NCBI GenBank assembly: GCA_918026815.1
Contig: CAKJVC010000006.1
Coordinates: forward strand, 1,054,001-1,118,000
Source of the DNA: Chalara sp. BL73
Lineage: Eukaryota; Ascomycota; Leotiomycetes; Helotiales
Length of the DNA stretch: 64,000 nt
Reading direction: 5' to 3'
The notes under the pieces were generated by a model. It ran no database searches, was not told the DNA's origin, and saw nothing but the letters and a program-made list of their open reading frames with translations. Numbering within the stretch: position 1 is the stretch's first letter; each line of letters begins with the position of its first letter. Shown here piece after piece: positions 1 through 11,751 of this stretch. The position numbers and the translations under genes were made by a program.

Positions 1-174
1 CTCTGAAGCGGGAAAGTGTGGGGAAGTCCGCAGACTTCACGATGCCCACTTGTCGCCGCTATTTCCAATGCATCATGGCCGTTCCAACAGTGGCTTCTCT
101 CCACTGTATTATTAACGCAGTCCTGTCCAAGGTGAGGACGGGAATCTAAAAGCTTTAACACCCTATCTAGTATC

Positions 175-648
175 ATGGCTACGAATCGAGGCCCTTGGAG
201 ACTGGTCACAGTGAACACTGCGCCCGAGAGGGCAAAGCGACTGGTCGGGCTGGTGATTGCGGCCCTGAAGGATCGGTATGATATCGAGCACGTTGATAAT
301 TGCGAGAGTGAGTCTGCAGGAATATCTTGCATACAGTACGTACTATGGGACATGCATGCTCACTGATACGTCAGACATGGATGAAGTCGCTCCCAAGGTG
401 ACAAAGTACAAGCCCAACGTCCTCGTAAGCTCCAAATTTCCCCTGGGGTATAGAGACACATTGCTGACGGTACACAGTTCTGCGCGTCCATGTGGACGCC
501 TGAACAGGCGGACCAGATCTTTTCAACGGCCAGGGTGATTGTGCCTGACCTGAAAATGCTTGCGGTTCCAACGGGAATGCAAGTTGAGAGAGGACCAGAC
601 GCTGTAGTTAAGTATGTGGTCGAAAAGGTGCCAGAGTTGTTGGGCTAG
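175..648 (+). CDS. Small conserved fungal protein of unknown function (117 aa)
   Basis: Three exons, 175-307, 375-424 and 478-648, joined by introns with GTGAGT...GTCAG (67 nt) and GTAAGC...CTGAC...ACACAG (53 nt), give 117 residues. The start is the first ATG, which opens on the motif V-T-V-N-T-A-P-E-R-A-K-R-L-V-G. The third exon begins F-C-A-S-M-W-T-P-E-Q and ends G-P-D-A-V-V-K-Y-V-V-E-K-V-P-E-L-L-G. I recall this arrangement from short uncharacterised proteins of filamentous fungi, but no function is known to me. It has no signal peptide or membrane segment and looks like a compact alpha/beta fold. The neighbour downstream is a decayed gene, so context gives no clue to its role. The gene model is firm; the function is unknown. 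Confidence 0.72.
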
Positions 649-1399
649 AAGCGGTGAGGTTATGGAGAAATTGAGGTGTTAGATTGCGTAGAGTGGAATT
701 GGATACATGTAATCTAAACCGTCTATGTGCGATCTGTCTTAACGCCAGATAGTGAATGCTTGCCCTAGCTCATACCATTTCGTTCTCAAGCATGTTGACC
801 AAAAGTCGAAGCGTTACCAGTTCCATCTGCCGCCCCACGACCATAGGTCCGACACGTGGTAGGTTTGAGGGGAAGACCCTACGGAGAAGCGTGAACGGAG
901 CTGAATATAACGCTATGGTTAGTTGAAGAGGGCAAAGAAAGGACTTACTAAAGCGGGAATTGTTGGAAGACAAATACCAAAAGCCTCCAGAGCCTAAACT
1001 TGACAGCTTCGAGAATTCTCAGCCGTCAATAGTCAAGACCCTCTTGACTCTCATTGGATGTGCAGCCACTACGAAACGTCGTATTCAACTTTCAACTCCG
1101 TCAATTGAGCACTAGCATATCATGGCATCCGGCCGGCCTCACACATCGGGCCCTAGCTCTGTTCGTCAATTCCTCCCTGATATTACCCTCTTACGGTTCA
1201 GAGCAATGCAGAATCGAGACGCCCATGAGCCCGCAAGAGTGCCCCAAGAAAACTGACAGCGGCCGTGGTTTCATGCCCTGTATTTTCACTAGCGAGAGTT
1301 ATTCAAGGAGCGGTACTATGGTATAACGAACGACGATACGAACACCTGGCAGCTCCGTTGATCTGCCCCCTTCTCCACTTGTATAACATCTCACTCAAA
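649..1399. other. Intergenic spacer, nothing recognised
   Basis: About 750 bases between the small protein gene and the DUF3500 relic. Short open frames occur on both strands, but none has recognisable motifs, paired splice sites or a credible start. The stretch near 1050-1400 could include the badly eroded 5' part of the DUF3500 relic. Confidence 0.5.
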
Positions 1400-2390
1400 T
1401 CCTTCCAGGATGAGTTCGAGATACGTTGTTCAAGCTACAAGACGAAGGTATCCCCATCGCTATCATAACCAGCGCCGCAAACACCATCCTCCAGGTCCTC
1501 AGTGAGCCCCAGCGAGCAAGAACATACTGCCACATTAGTTCATCCGCTGGCGGACCTGGTTCAACCCAGAATCCCTCCTCAGCGGTAAGGCATCCGCCTC
1601 GACAAGATCAATCCCGCTCAGCGCACAGCCGTGCTAAGCATTGCCGGGGTAACTTTATTACCAAGGGGATACTAAGAGGGACTGAGCGCGATGCGCATTA
1701 TCCACTTCCTAGGCGAGTTGGTTCAGTCACCTGTGCAAAGCCCAATCTAATTAATGAAGGCTCATATAAAAGTATATCCACCCTCTGTGGTTATCAAAGT
1801 CAAACCAGCTAGTCCTAAGACACTACAATGAGATATGCTGGCCATCAATGTAAGCATACATATCCTCTCAAACGAAAAAATGCTAGATATTCAAGTCGTA
1901 CCATCCCCCCTACCACCCAGCAATCCATACCCCAGGTCTATCGTCTTATGAAAGACCCACAGGTGCCATGGGCCACTAGAATCACGACGGCCAACGGCAT
2001 CTTTGCAGCGCCTACCGCGGCAACCACATCCTCCCCTACGCAGGCGCGGCCGGAACTTGTAGTTAACATCCGCAACAAGTATCTCCTATACCTACTCGAG
2101 ACATCCCGGCAAATATGGTTAGCGCAGGTTGGTGAGTGGCTCTACGATACGTATTGGTGCTGGGTCGATAGCTTGGATGATGAGAATCCGTTTTACTATC
2201 ACATCCAGAGCCCTGTTGTGATCATCTAATCGATCGCCATTTCGGGGTGTACTTGAACAATAGCGAGCTGACTAGGTTTCCCATCCATGCCTTGCCCAAG
2301 ACGCCAAATCGGGGTGACTATGGGATGGCATTGTGGTCGTTGATGCCGCTTAGAAAGCAGGATTTTGTGGGAAAGGTAAGGGTTTGAATG
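1400..2390 (+). pseudogene. Decayed DUF3500-family gene
   Basis: Pieces of one DUF3500-like protein lie in order on the plus strand but in different frames. Near 1427-1530 the frame reads L-F-K-L-Q-D-E-G-I-P then S-E-P-Q-R-A-R-T. At about 1539-1575 another frame reads R-W-R-T-W-F-N-P-E, the family's W-R-x-W-x-N-P-E block, and at about 1591-1650 it reads R-L-D-K-I-N-P-A-Q-R-T-A-V-L-S-I-A. The C-terminal part at about 2060-2230 gives N-P-F-Y-Y-H-I-Q-S-P-V-V-I-I. After a stop and frame change, 2231-2330 gives D-R-H-F-G-V-Y-L followed by P-N-R-G-D-Y-G, the family's H-x-H-T-x-x-R-T-P-N-G-x-D-Y-G end. DUF3500 proteins are about 350-400 residues and of unknown function. With several frameshifts and stops the gene cannot make the full protein. 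Confidence 0.62.
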
Positions 2391-4187
2391 AATCCTGCAA
2401 GCATATCAGGATCGCTTGAATCAAATGTTCCTGGTTTGTAGGCTCAGTTTCTCCTTCTTCCTGTCGCCGCTGATTCGACGTTTTGACGTAGGTGATTGCT
2501 CTCTGTTGGAATCTGTTGACCTTGCAAGTTCGAGTGATTGAATTAAAGTGAGTTATTGAGTGTAAATATAGGCTGTAAGCTTAAATACGCCCAAATTAAT
2601 CACGTAAGAGCATGTAAAAACCCTTCCCTTCAACAGAGCAAGTGTTGCAAAGGTGGCGAAGAGAGGTGAACAGTGGAGTGGTGTAGGCTTATGAGAGTCG
2701 CCGACGCAGCCACGGTGGCGTAGCTAGCTTTTCCTTAGTACACTAGGAATCAGATGTAGGTTTACTTCTAGCATATTCCAATATATCAGGGGGCTTCAGC
2801 CAATAGAATTTCCGGCATCCGCTGAATGATACCCGTTTAAGTAAAGGCGGCATATAGACATCCGTTACCTATAGTACAAGAAATGATAATGTGCCCCCTG
2901 CCATTGTTGGACGCGCCCCTTCTACTGTAAAATCCAAGGGATGAATGATTAAAGGTGAGCAGTGGCCCACCATTTAGAATAGTCGCCGCCACTAGCCAGA
3001 ACGTTTATTCTTGCTACCGTGGAGTATTTATCCATGAGCCTCACCTTTCATCAATAACCCAAAAATAATAAAATTTTCTTTACATTCTCGACTGTGACTA
3101 CATATATGTACCTGGGCTTGAGCAGTCGACACTAAGGTCCCGACTTCATTCAATCAAGGATTTTCCACTTAGAAATACCCTATCTACCACTGGTGCTTAA
3201 ACTAATATAATCTACAGAGTTGCAATTTGTTAGCGTATAAGCGCGTTTTAGTAAATCTCTAAGATAGTCGCATTTCCCCACTAAATAAGCCATTTGACTT
3301 GCTTAATCGTAGTGGTAATATCGGTTTTGCGAAAACGCACCAAAACCATTACTATCATCTTTTAGCATAGTATATAGAAAGTAAAACTCGTTTAGTTACA
3401 GTGCTTGTAAATATTAATTTTTTTCTAGCAGTAACCGCTTTTATAAAACTTGCTATAAAGCAAAGCCTAAGAGGCTGATTTTCCATCTGGTATCCAGCTA
3501 GAATATCCCTATCTCAATGAGCATCGGTGTTACAAATTGGCTTAGCACGTGATGTCGCCTCTCCCAAGGAGGGGAGTCTCGGGAAGAAGCAATAACACAC
3601 TCATTAACAAAGTATTATATGATGCAGTTAGGATACACGGGAACCGTGGGAGTAAGCATGTCATGGAATCCAGAAGCCTGGGAGATTACTCCAGGACTTC
3701 TAGGAACCCCGTGAAGAGACTATATATGTAGGTAACACTCCTAGAACAGGAGCTTCGTGCTCAACTCAAAGAGTATTCTGTTTACTAGCTACTGGGGCAT
3801 ACAATGCTTATACCTGATGCACCCACTTCCATCCAAACAACACCAGACTATTGTAACCTTCTATCAAGGATCTCCTTGGCCAAAACAAACAAAGAAACAA
3901 CAGCAAGGTCAAAGTAGTATTATAAGTTGCAGTATAAAGTTCTACAGCACATTTGCTCTCAGGCTCTACATTCAGAACTTGAAAGATAGAATCACATAAC
4001 AGGCTAAATCAAATGCACAAATGGTGATGGTAATTTGCTAGACATCAACTAAATACTATCCACACTAGGAGACCCATTAACATAGGAAAGTACTCTTCCA
4101 GGACCAATCTAATACGACTAGCCAACTTCTGGTGAGAGCAGCGACACAGTTGTTCCGAGACATTTCGGATGAGAGAAGACTCAAAAT
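2391..4187. other. AT-rich gene-free stretch
   Basis: About 1.8 kb downstream of the DUF3500 relic. The middle part (2570-3480) is clearly AT-rich, with stop codons dense in all frames. Open frames around 3549-3999 have no recognisable motif, and I do not call a gene. The last part is the 3' flank of the LPMO gene on the minus strand. Confidence 0.5.
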
Positions 4188-4190
4188 GGA

Positions 4191-4985
4191 TCACCCTCGC
4201 GCTCCAACAGCCAATGGCGTGCAATCCCCATCGCTCCCTCTCCCAAGAGTATTTGGAGAATGGTCTTCGCAATTATTCGGCCACACGGCAGGTCCAGGAG
4301 CAGTATAGTTGCGGAGAGGTGGCCACCACAGCCCGATCAGTACGCCTGGTTCGTAGCCGGTATAAGCGCCAGGAAACTTCACGAGTGGCCCTGGATTGCC
4401 GTTGCCGTTGCCAGTCACCTCGAGCTGCGCGCAACCAATGTAAAACTGAGCACCACCGTACTCTCCTGCGCTGTGAAGAGCAAGACCTTCAGCACGCATC
4501 AGGTACTGGCCGGGCGGCAAGTTCGTGGGCAGTGTGAATGTGAAGTTTGTGATACCAACGTTGTTGACAAATGGGGCCCACCAAATAGGATCGGCAGTCA
4601 GGTTTGACGTCGTAAGTGAATACACCTTGAACCAGTTCCCGTCCCCCTTGTATGACTGAGCCGTTCCTGGAGCCTTGCTTAGGTATACCTGTTGTATACC
4701 AGGGTGGCCAAAGAGATCTCGGATTCTGAAACCGACCTGATCTCCTGGTGCAACTTTGTATGTCTTAGTCGCGCTCGTAACATCATTGTCAAGCCCGCCA
4801 TTGTTGCAAATGATATCATTGGACTTGACATCCAGGATAGGCCCGTTGTTGTTCTTAGTCCGCCGCACATATTCGTACACCCCGGTATCCTTCCCATTCA
4901 CAATAAGCGACTCAAAGTTCCAGTGTCCAAAGACTGGCCACAGAAGTGTAGTAATTGCCACGAGTGTAGAAGTAGTCCAACGCAT
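4191..4985 (-). CDS. AA9 lytic polysaccharide monooxygenase (secreted)
   Basis: An intronless 264-residue protein that would cleave crystalline cellulose or related beta-glucans by copper-dependent oxidation outside the cell. A hydrophobic signal peptide (residues 1-20) ends in V-F-G, so the mature chain starts with His21, the N-terminal ligand of the histidine brace. The second brace histidine is His94, in F-G-H-P-G, ahead of Y-L-S-K-A-P. The third block at 161-186 reads Y-L-M-R-A-E-G-L-A-L-H-S-A-G, with His171, Gln180 and axial Tyr182 in G-A-Q-F-Y. Cys60 and Cys185 can form the usual disulfide. There is no C-terminal cellulose-binding module. All copper and active-site residues are present, so it should be functional. 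The family is clear; substrate and regioselectivity cannot be read from the sequence. Confidence 0.93.
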   Translation of the reverse strand: MRWTTSTLVAITTLLWPVFGHWNFESLIVNGKDTGVYEYVRRTKNNNGPILDVKSNDIICNNGGLDNDVTSATKTYKVAPGDQVGFRIRDLFGHPGIQQVYLSKAPGTAQSYKGDGNWFKVYSLTTSNLTADPIWWAPFVNNVGITNFTFTLPTNLPPGQYLMRAEGLALHSAGEYGGAQFYIGCAQLEVTGNGNGNPGPLVKFPGAYTGYEPGVLIGLWWPPLRNYTAPGPAVWPNNCEDHSPNTLGRGSDGDCTPLAVGARG

Positions 4986-7661
4986 CGCAAAAAATGTTAT
5001 AAGATGTGGCTGGGAAAGTGAGAAATGCTATCCAGGTAAACAAAATCAGGTCCAATAACTCTGGGAATAAACGCAAAGTAATGGTTGTCATTCATATTTC
5101 AATAAATGGTTAACGAAGACATCCTCTAAGGAACCGGCACCAACTATTCTTTCCCGCTTGTGGTATTAAGATAAGTCACGGCACCTGTATTGCAGTGAGC
5201 CAGCAGCCCGAGAATGACCAATGGAGGCTAACGGAGTGTTATACCCTGGAGCGGCATGACCTTCTGCTCAGGCTCATCCGGCTGAGTGCTGAATCGATGA
5301 TGGCTTAGACTCACCTATTGAGTGATAAGCAACCCTGATTTTAATTGCTATTTATGTTTTGATCGCACCCACTGTATTAGGCATTCTAAACATAATATTT
5401 TTCCATCATTCGGCTTTGACAAACAGCAGATTCCATTCAGGCAAAGGATATTTATACGGTCGACTAACGGGCTCCACCAAAACTAATATCTCTACAATAT
5501 GTGAACAACACAAGTAGGGTGTGCGAAAACGCTGTCCACTTGATTGATTGATTGATTCATACACGGCTCCAGCCTCTAATACAGTGGCTATGTCAGAGCG
5601 TTTGCCTAAAAAGAAATGGCCACTCCCAGACTGAGCTTCACAACACCTCTAATTTAGTTTACGGTGTCAAATCCCCGGATTGATGCTAAGGATCCCGATA
5701 GCGATAGTGATGGAGATGAGCTTTCCCATTGCGTCATGAAACTGCCTCAGACCCAGTGTTACCACGACCGAAGGGACTGGTACTAGCCTGGAGGCATGAC
5801 GCCGTTACATCCCGCGAGTTGGGGACGTTTTCTATGATCGAGAATTTCACGGGGTTCTTGGCAAGGAATATATTGATGGTGGTATCCATTACTTAGTGGG
5901 ATGAGTTCTAACCTTAATGCGAGGCAACGTATAGCACAAGGCTAAGGTGTTGCCTCTCATTAGTCAATCTAAAGCAAGTCACGAAGCCCAGAGGGAGAAG
6001 GTGCAGCTCCCCAGATTTGGAGCAAAGAGAGGCCAGGGCCGGCCCAGGAATCTGCTTAGATGCCACTTGTCACATGCCGACCTCTGTTGCTAAGAACTTG
6101 TTCCTCCAATTGAACCGGTTACAGTAAGCCGGATAACATAGTTTACACGGTGCGCCTGCAAAAGATTGGTATATGGGCAAATAGGAATCAGGTGTGTAAA
6201 TTGTATGACATGATCTCCTATTGATTCACAGAGAAAGATTAAACTGAACTCAAAAGCTGAGGTGATTCCTTTATTACTCCGACTAACGTCACATTTCCTT
6301 CTGATGTCAACTAAGAGATGCCACCAATCAACGCCGGGAGGCGAACTATTGTGACGGGATCACAAGGAGAGCTCTTGGCAATATGGTCCGTGCACAATGA
6401 CGGCTTCTGTGTCCAACCATACCTTCATAAGGCTCAAATGTTCATTAGAGCATGATGATCTTCCTCCATTGGTGGATCAGACTATTTCTAGAACTGCCGG
6501 CTCATGTAATTCATCCGCCTTGACATACTAACTTGCCCGTTTCTATGTCTGCACTGACACTAGGACCCCATTTCTCACTCATCGACTAGGAGGACATCCA
6601 ATTCCGATCCATAGACCTGGAGAGGTTACTGGTTTTCAGGACTACCCACGCCCGTGCTGATATTAAGGTGAGTAAACTTCGCAAAAACACATCCGCATAC
6701 AAATAGGCTATGCTTTAAGGATGACAATAGAAGCCTAATTATCTGTTACTATAAAAACGTCATTAACACCAACGGGTCTAAAACACGAATTATTATAAAG
6801 TTGTCGATAGTTTCACAATTTGCATGTGGTCAGTATAAGGGTTGTTTATAAAGGCCCAAGTCAGTACACAAAGAGTGTACAAAACTGATCCCTAGTGACA
6901 CATGTTCCACACGCCGTCAGCACAATGAGGTGAAGGGGGAAGGGGAGGGAGAGAGTGCTAATATGAAGTTATCCGCTGACAATTTTCAGCTCTCCAGTCT
7001 CGCAAGTAACACTGTGAGTTGTAAATCGGAAGCGGCATTCGTGCTCGTACCAAAACTGTTTTCTATCCATCGTTTCCCGTACAGCCGCCATCTTCAACCT
7101 AGTCTTTATCATTGTTTTCATCTGGTTTTAAATTCCTTTGGCGGACATATAGTCATTACTTACTCTGTAATATGTGTAACACCGTTTCTTTCAAGCATCT
7201 GGAGCTCTCAGACCCAACTCGGGTGAGAAAATCGTTGGCAATTGGTCTGTTTGAATTGGTTTTCCCATCTTGGAATAGCCCGACTATCTGTTGTTTACCC
7301 ACTCCCAGTACCAGTACAACATAGATCTGATATAGCTTGCCCCTAGCAGACTCAAATTCGAGCCGAGCTGCCCGCCTTAAAGGTGATAAATCCTGAACAT
7401 CATCAGTGGGGACTTTAGTTATCGCGGGAGCAACATCTAGGATGTATTCTGGGCTAGCGTTGAAGGAGGCAGTACATCATATATTGATACAATGCTTCGT
7501 GGGCTTTACAATGGCCATATTCAGAGTCCCAGACAGTAAATACGAACCTTCCACGTGTAGATGGAATGGTGCATACACTAGCCAGACACTTAGGGATTTG
7601 AATTCAAGGCTATTTTTAGGCCGCTTTCTTAGTGCTACATTGGGTGGTTGCATTGGGACTA

Positions 7662-7702
7662 GAGCCACCGGCGGCTCTGATGGCCCCGAGCGGCCGCTCG
7701 GG
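7662..7702. repeat. Two adjacent GC-rich palindromes
   Basis: Bases 7662-7677 form a palindrome with one mismatched pair (GAGCCACCGGCGGCTC). Bases 7685-7702 form a perfect 18-base palindrome (CCCGAGCGGCCGCTCGGG). They are seven bases apart and stand out from the AT-rich surroundings. No adjacent gene explains them. They may be the end of a mobile element or a protein-binding site. Confidence 0.6.
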
Positions 7703-8768
7703 CTTGTCTAAAATCCGAGTGCAGACGTGGCTAGTACTGTAGTGAAGAACCTTGGCAAAGAAGCAAGGTTACAGCAAGGATTCTGTTATTTGCTGCGTAT
7801 TGGAGATGTAGCATTAATCGAAATAACATTACCAATAACCACGTTATTTAAACATGCGAAATTACTAATATTTTATAACTTTTGTTGTATTATTTCCATA
7901 AAACTTTTTGGTTTAACAGTTTAGTATCGAACATTAAAAATTAAGTAAAAATGTCACGGCACCCGCTGTGCATCTACAGATTGTAACGACATTAGATACC
8001 ACAGGCTGAGTAGAGGTATATGGGAGTACGTATCTGAGGCTAATAGTAGTATTCTAAGAGTTCTAATACGAAGGATATAAAAAAACATGAAGAGAAAATA
8101 ATCCTGTAGACAAAGAAAGCACTTTTTATATCCCCCTCTCTATACCCTTCCGGAGTCCGTGTCGTATCTATGTCCGTAAGAGATATGGGTGCCATGTCCG
8201 AAAAGGGTCCGTATGGCCTACCCCATCTTGGGTCCGTCCATCGTCACGTAATCAGGAGTCCATATGCCAGCGATTGTTACACAGATACAGTGGGCAACGA
8301 TGGTATAATACGAGAAAATCTAAAGCTAAAGAAGGAAGAGGAGCTCGAGGACACGTATGCTCCAGAGGAGGTATATGACATTAAATAGCTTTCGACGCTG
8401 CATTTTTTAGTCGGACAACTATAATTGTCATATGCAAGTTGAGTACTGTCTAAAAAGCGGATGCTTTTACGTATTTAACAAAAGCGTTGTATTAAAGCAA
8501 AGTACGTATTAAGAACTAATAGCGATAAAAAATATATATATACTGAAAGTTAGCTAGCTTGTAATACTTGGAAAAATAGCAGTAATATATATTACTATTG
8601 AAAGGGTAATAGTGGAAGCTTGTGCTGTACGCAAGGTCTGCCCTATTGCGATGGTTCGGGGAGATTGTATTGACTTAATTATTGAACTATTTTGGAGGTT
8701 TCTTCGTAAAGGGTTCAAAAACCTTTCACTGATGACTAAACCTATTACAGTTACCGCCAGATGCCCAT

Positions 8769-8829
8769 TACGTAGCAAAAGTCGTAGTAGTTGTGACTAC
8801 GCTCTCGCTGGTGTGACTATGGTTCCTTG
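8769..8829 (+). repeat. Dispersed repeat, copy A
   Basis: A 61-base block that recurs in the same orientation at 36984-37044 with no gaps. Six positions differ, five of them C/T or G/A transitions. Flanking similarity fades quickly on both sides. Probably a fragment of a transposable element. Confidence 0.6.
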
Positions 8830-11751
8830 CTTCTTCGTTCTAAGCTACAGCCTATTGCCAGGCAAGTATAGGTTATAGAAGACTCACAATTCCCATGATC
8901 CGGTAGATCGCGTGAAACTATATACATGCATTCCAACAGTTACCACCCGTAACTTATTACAGGTAGGCTACACCACCAATTCTCAACAATTACTGTTTAT
9001 TCACGAACATATTTGTATAATAAACTTAAAATTTTAAGTAGTAGCAGTAATATAATGTTGATAATATAATGTTGGTGATTTCTTTAGTTTTATTCTAGCT
9101 TTTTCTTGTGCAAAGTTGAATGTTGAAATAGCTCTTTAGACCTTTTAATGCGAAAACTAATACTGAACATGGCTCATAACTTCAGCCTCAAGTCCCCAAT
9201 AAACCCCCATCTATGGATAATGTAGGAAATGTCTAGGGGGAAATAATATCCCACACAGGGATACCATCCACCTCCCAACCAAGACGAAACTGAAGGAATT
9301 TCCTGCAAGTGAAAGTAGAGGAGCGCATACCCAGTTAACCCTAGCATCTACCCAAGTACTAATCCACACAGCATTTGGCCTATTCTCGCCATGCTCCTCC
9401 TCTCTATGCATGCACCTTCGTGATTCAGGTTCCCATGCTCCCGCGCCTCCCTAATCTCGCATCAAGTAAATTTCCTCCAAGCTCTGCCTCCCAAGGACTT
9501 AGCTTACCCTTCCTGAACGAGGTTCCAATCTTCCTCAGGGTTTTGCCAGCTATCTCTAGGTAGGTGGATAGAGGCACCGATGCAGCGAACGCTGAAGACG
9601 GTGAAGAGTTTCCAATAGATGTGTTGGAAAGCTGGATAAAGAGGCTGATCGCAAAGTTGAATAAGTTGAATAGTTTATGGTCACGCTAGGAAGGAGATAT
9701 AAGAGAGCATTATAAACATAAGCCACTCCAACTGGCGATAGAAGCAGTGCCGCCTTAATGGCGTGGATCTCAAGTGACCAGACTTCTATGGCGTAGACCT
9801 AGGTGATGGCAGTAAACGTTAGGGAGCAAAATGAGTATAATAATATAAAAGAAGGCAATGGTGGTGTAGGTAGGAGCATAGAGAATAGAAGGCAATGAAT
9901 TGGCGATAATAGAGTACGAGATGAGACATCTAAAATTGAGTACTAAAGAAAGAGAGGAAAGAGAGATCTTGGGATAGAAGGGTATGGTAATGGTCTAAGA
10001 GATATCCCCTTTTAATACTCTTACTTTTCTGACTAGTACCAAGCTCTCGGTTCACTAGCACCAATGCAAGGTGCAGATTGGTGAATTATGAGTCAATTAA
10101 ATTGTACTAAACTAAAGGGTGGTTTTAGAGTTAAGTACATGAAAAATTAGAAGTTTTTAAAGGGAACATAGTCTTTAATCATAAATAGACGAAACTCGTA
10201 TTGTATGGATCACATTTAATGCGATGTCAATAGTAAATCTTAGTTTAACACCAGTGGCTCAATGCAGGTGTCGGATTGATACAAAAACCCGAGCCCCGAC
10301 AGGACGTGGGATCCCTTGCGGATGTAGCGAAGCGAATGTGCAATCGGTAGATCGCAAGTCCCGACCCGAACCAGTATACGCACAAGTGAGGAATTAATTG
10401 CGCTGAATGCGATAAAGCAGTCGAAAATGAAATATTGACCCTTCAATAACAAGGTTGAAACTAGGGTGGTTTAACAAAGGCTTCAAAGGCTTTAGAATGG
10501 ATATTAATGAAACTAGGTTTCAGGTCTATATAGAAATGACTGCTAGGGTTTCGATCAATAAAATGCATAGAAACTGTTTACAAGATTACTCATAGGAGGG
10601 TATTACTGTACTATTAACTGTTTCAATCAGTGTTTTGTTATGCCCAGCGATTTGTGGAAGTAGGGCTACTACTGAAGTCAAATAAGCGCTGGAAAGACGA
10701 GTGAAGCCAATTTCTAAGGGATTTCACTACAGGAAATAGAATTTCACCATCTATAGTACACCTTCCAAACGTAATAGACCTTTCTGCTAGAAATTTCCTT
10801 GAGATATCTCTTGTAATTTACACATCGTGCGGCATTCTCGGACTGGGGCGTCAAATTGTGGTTTACGTAACAGCCAGTCCTGACTAGCATGTCTCGCAGT
10901 AATTTACTATATGGTGGAGGCAGAGCAGCCAGGCAACGCCCCGCAATTCTAAATATCATTTATTTTCCGTCATACCGACTGACCCCTAGAACCTTCATCC
11001 CTCGCTTCAATCGTTGATAGGACATTGAACACTTAGAGGAAAGAACCTGAGTATTAATAATTGTGTTAAAGTGAGTTACTGAAGCGGATTAGAGAAGTGG
11101 GATAGTAGATCATCAAGTTACAAGATCAAACCAAGAAAAGCAATGAGCAGCATATGTAACCCACCAAACTTACATAATCGGAGACTTCGGAAAAACTTGT
11201 ATCCCTGGAACTAAGCTTGAGATTCAATCTGCTCCCAGTGTTACATAGAGCAGGCTTCCTCGCAACATCCTAGGTTGATGTTTGTAGGGATTACTGCTGT
11301 TATGCGTTTTTTCTTCTAAACTTAGATATGAAGTGCGGGTATTATGGATATAATTTACTTGGCGGTAGTAAAAAGCTTGCCCTGTAGGGTTTGATGAAAG
11401 ATTCACTGGCAACCTAAAGAGTGTTTAAGGTACAGCAGGAGCCATTCCGATATCACAAACCCTAAGATCCACTATATAAACTCTAGAGAGACACGCGGTC
11501 AAACTATTGAGAGTACGTATACACATGCAATTGCATCTTCAAAGCGCTCGGCCGTGGCCATGACACGAGTAAAGGGAATTAAAGCTTAGAAGGCCGGCTA
11601 TGACGGAGCCTCACGTACAACCAAGGGGAACATACTGAATATTGTATAAAGAAGAGTATCGCATTGTTATTTTTGTTCAACAGACGCCGTTTAGCAGACA
11701 TAGCTCACCTGGAAATATACCTGTTTGATAACTAAAAAATTTTCCTTCAGA

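Larger units (their letters stand above)
4986..11751. other. Long AT-rich region without a recognisable gene
   Basis: About 6.8 kb between LPMO and laccase. Open frames are short and show no domain motifs, codon bias or consistent splice sites, so I call none of them. Things visible inside are a GC-rich pair of palindromes at 7662-7702, one copy of a dispersed repeat at 8769-8829, a short tandem duplication near 9048-9075 and strongly AT-rich stretches around 7800-8130 and 9000-9070. The picture fits old transposon or relic DNA eroded by mutation, but no transposase, reverse transcriptase or terminal repeat can be read. Confidence 0.55.
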
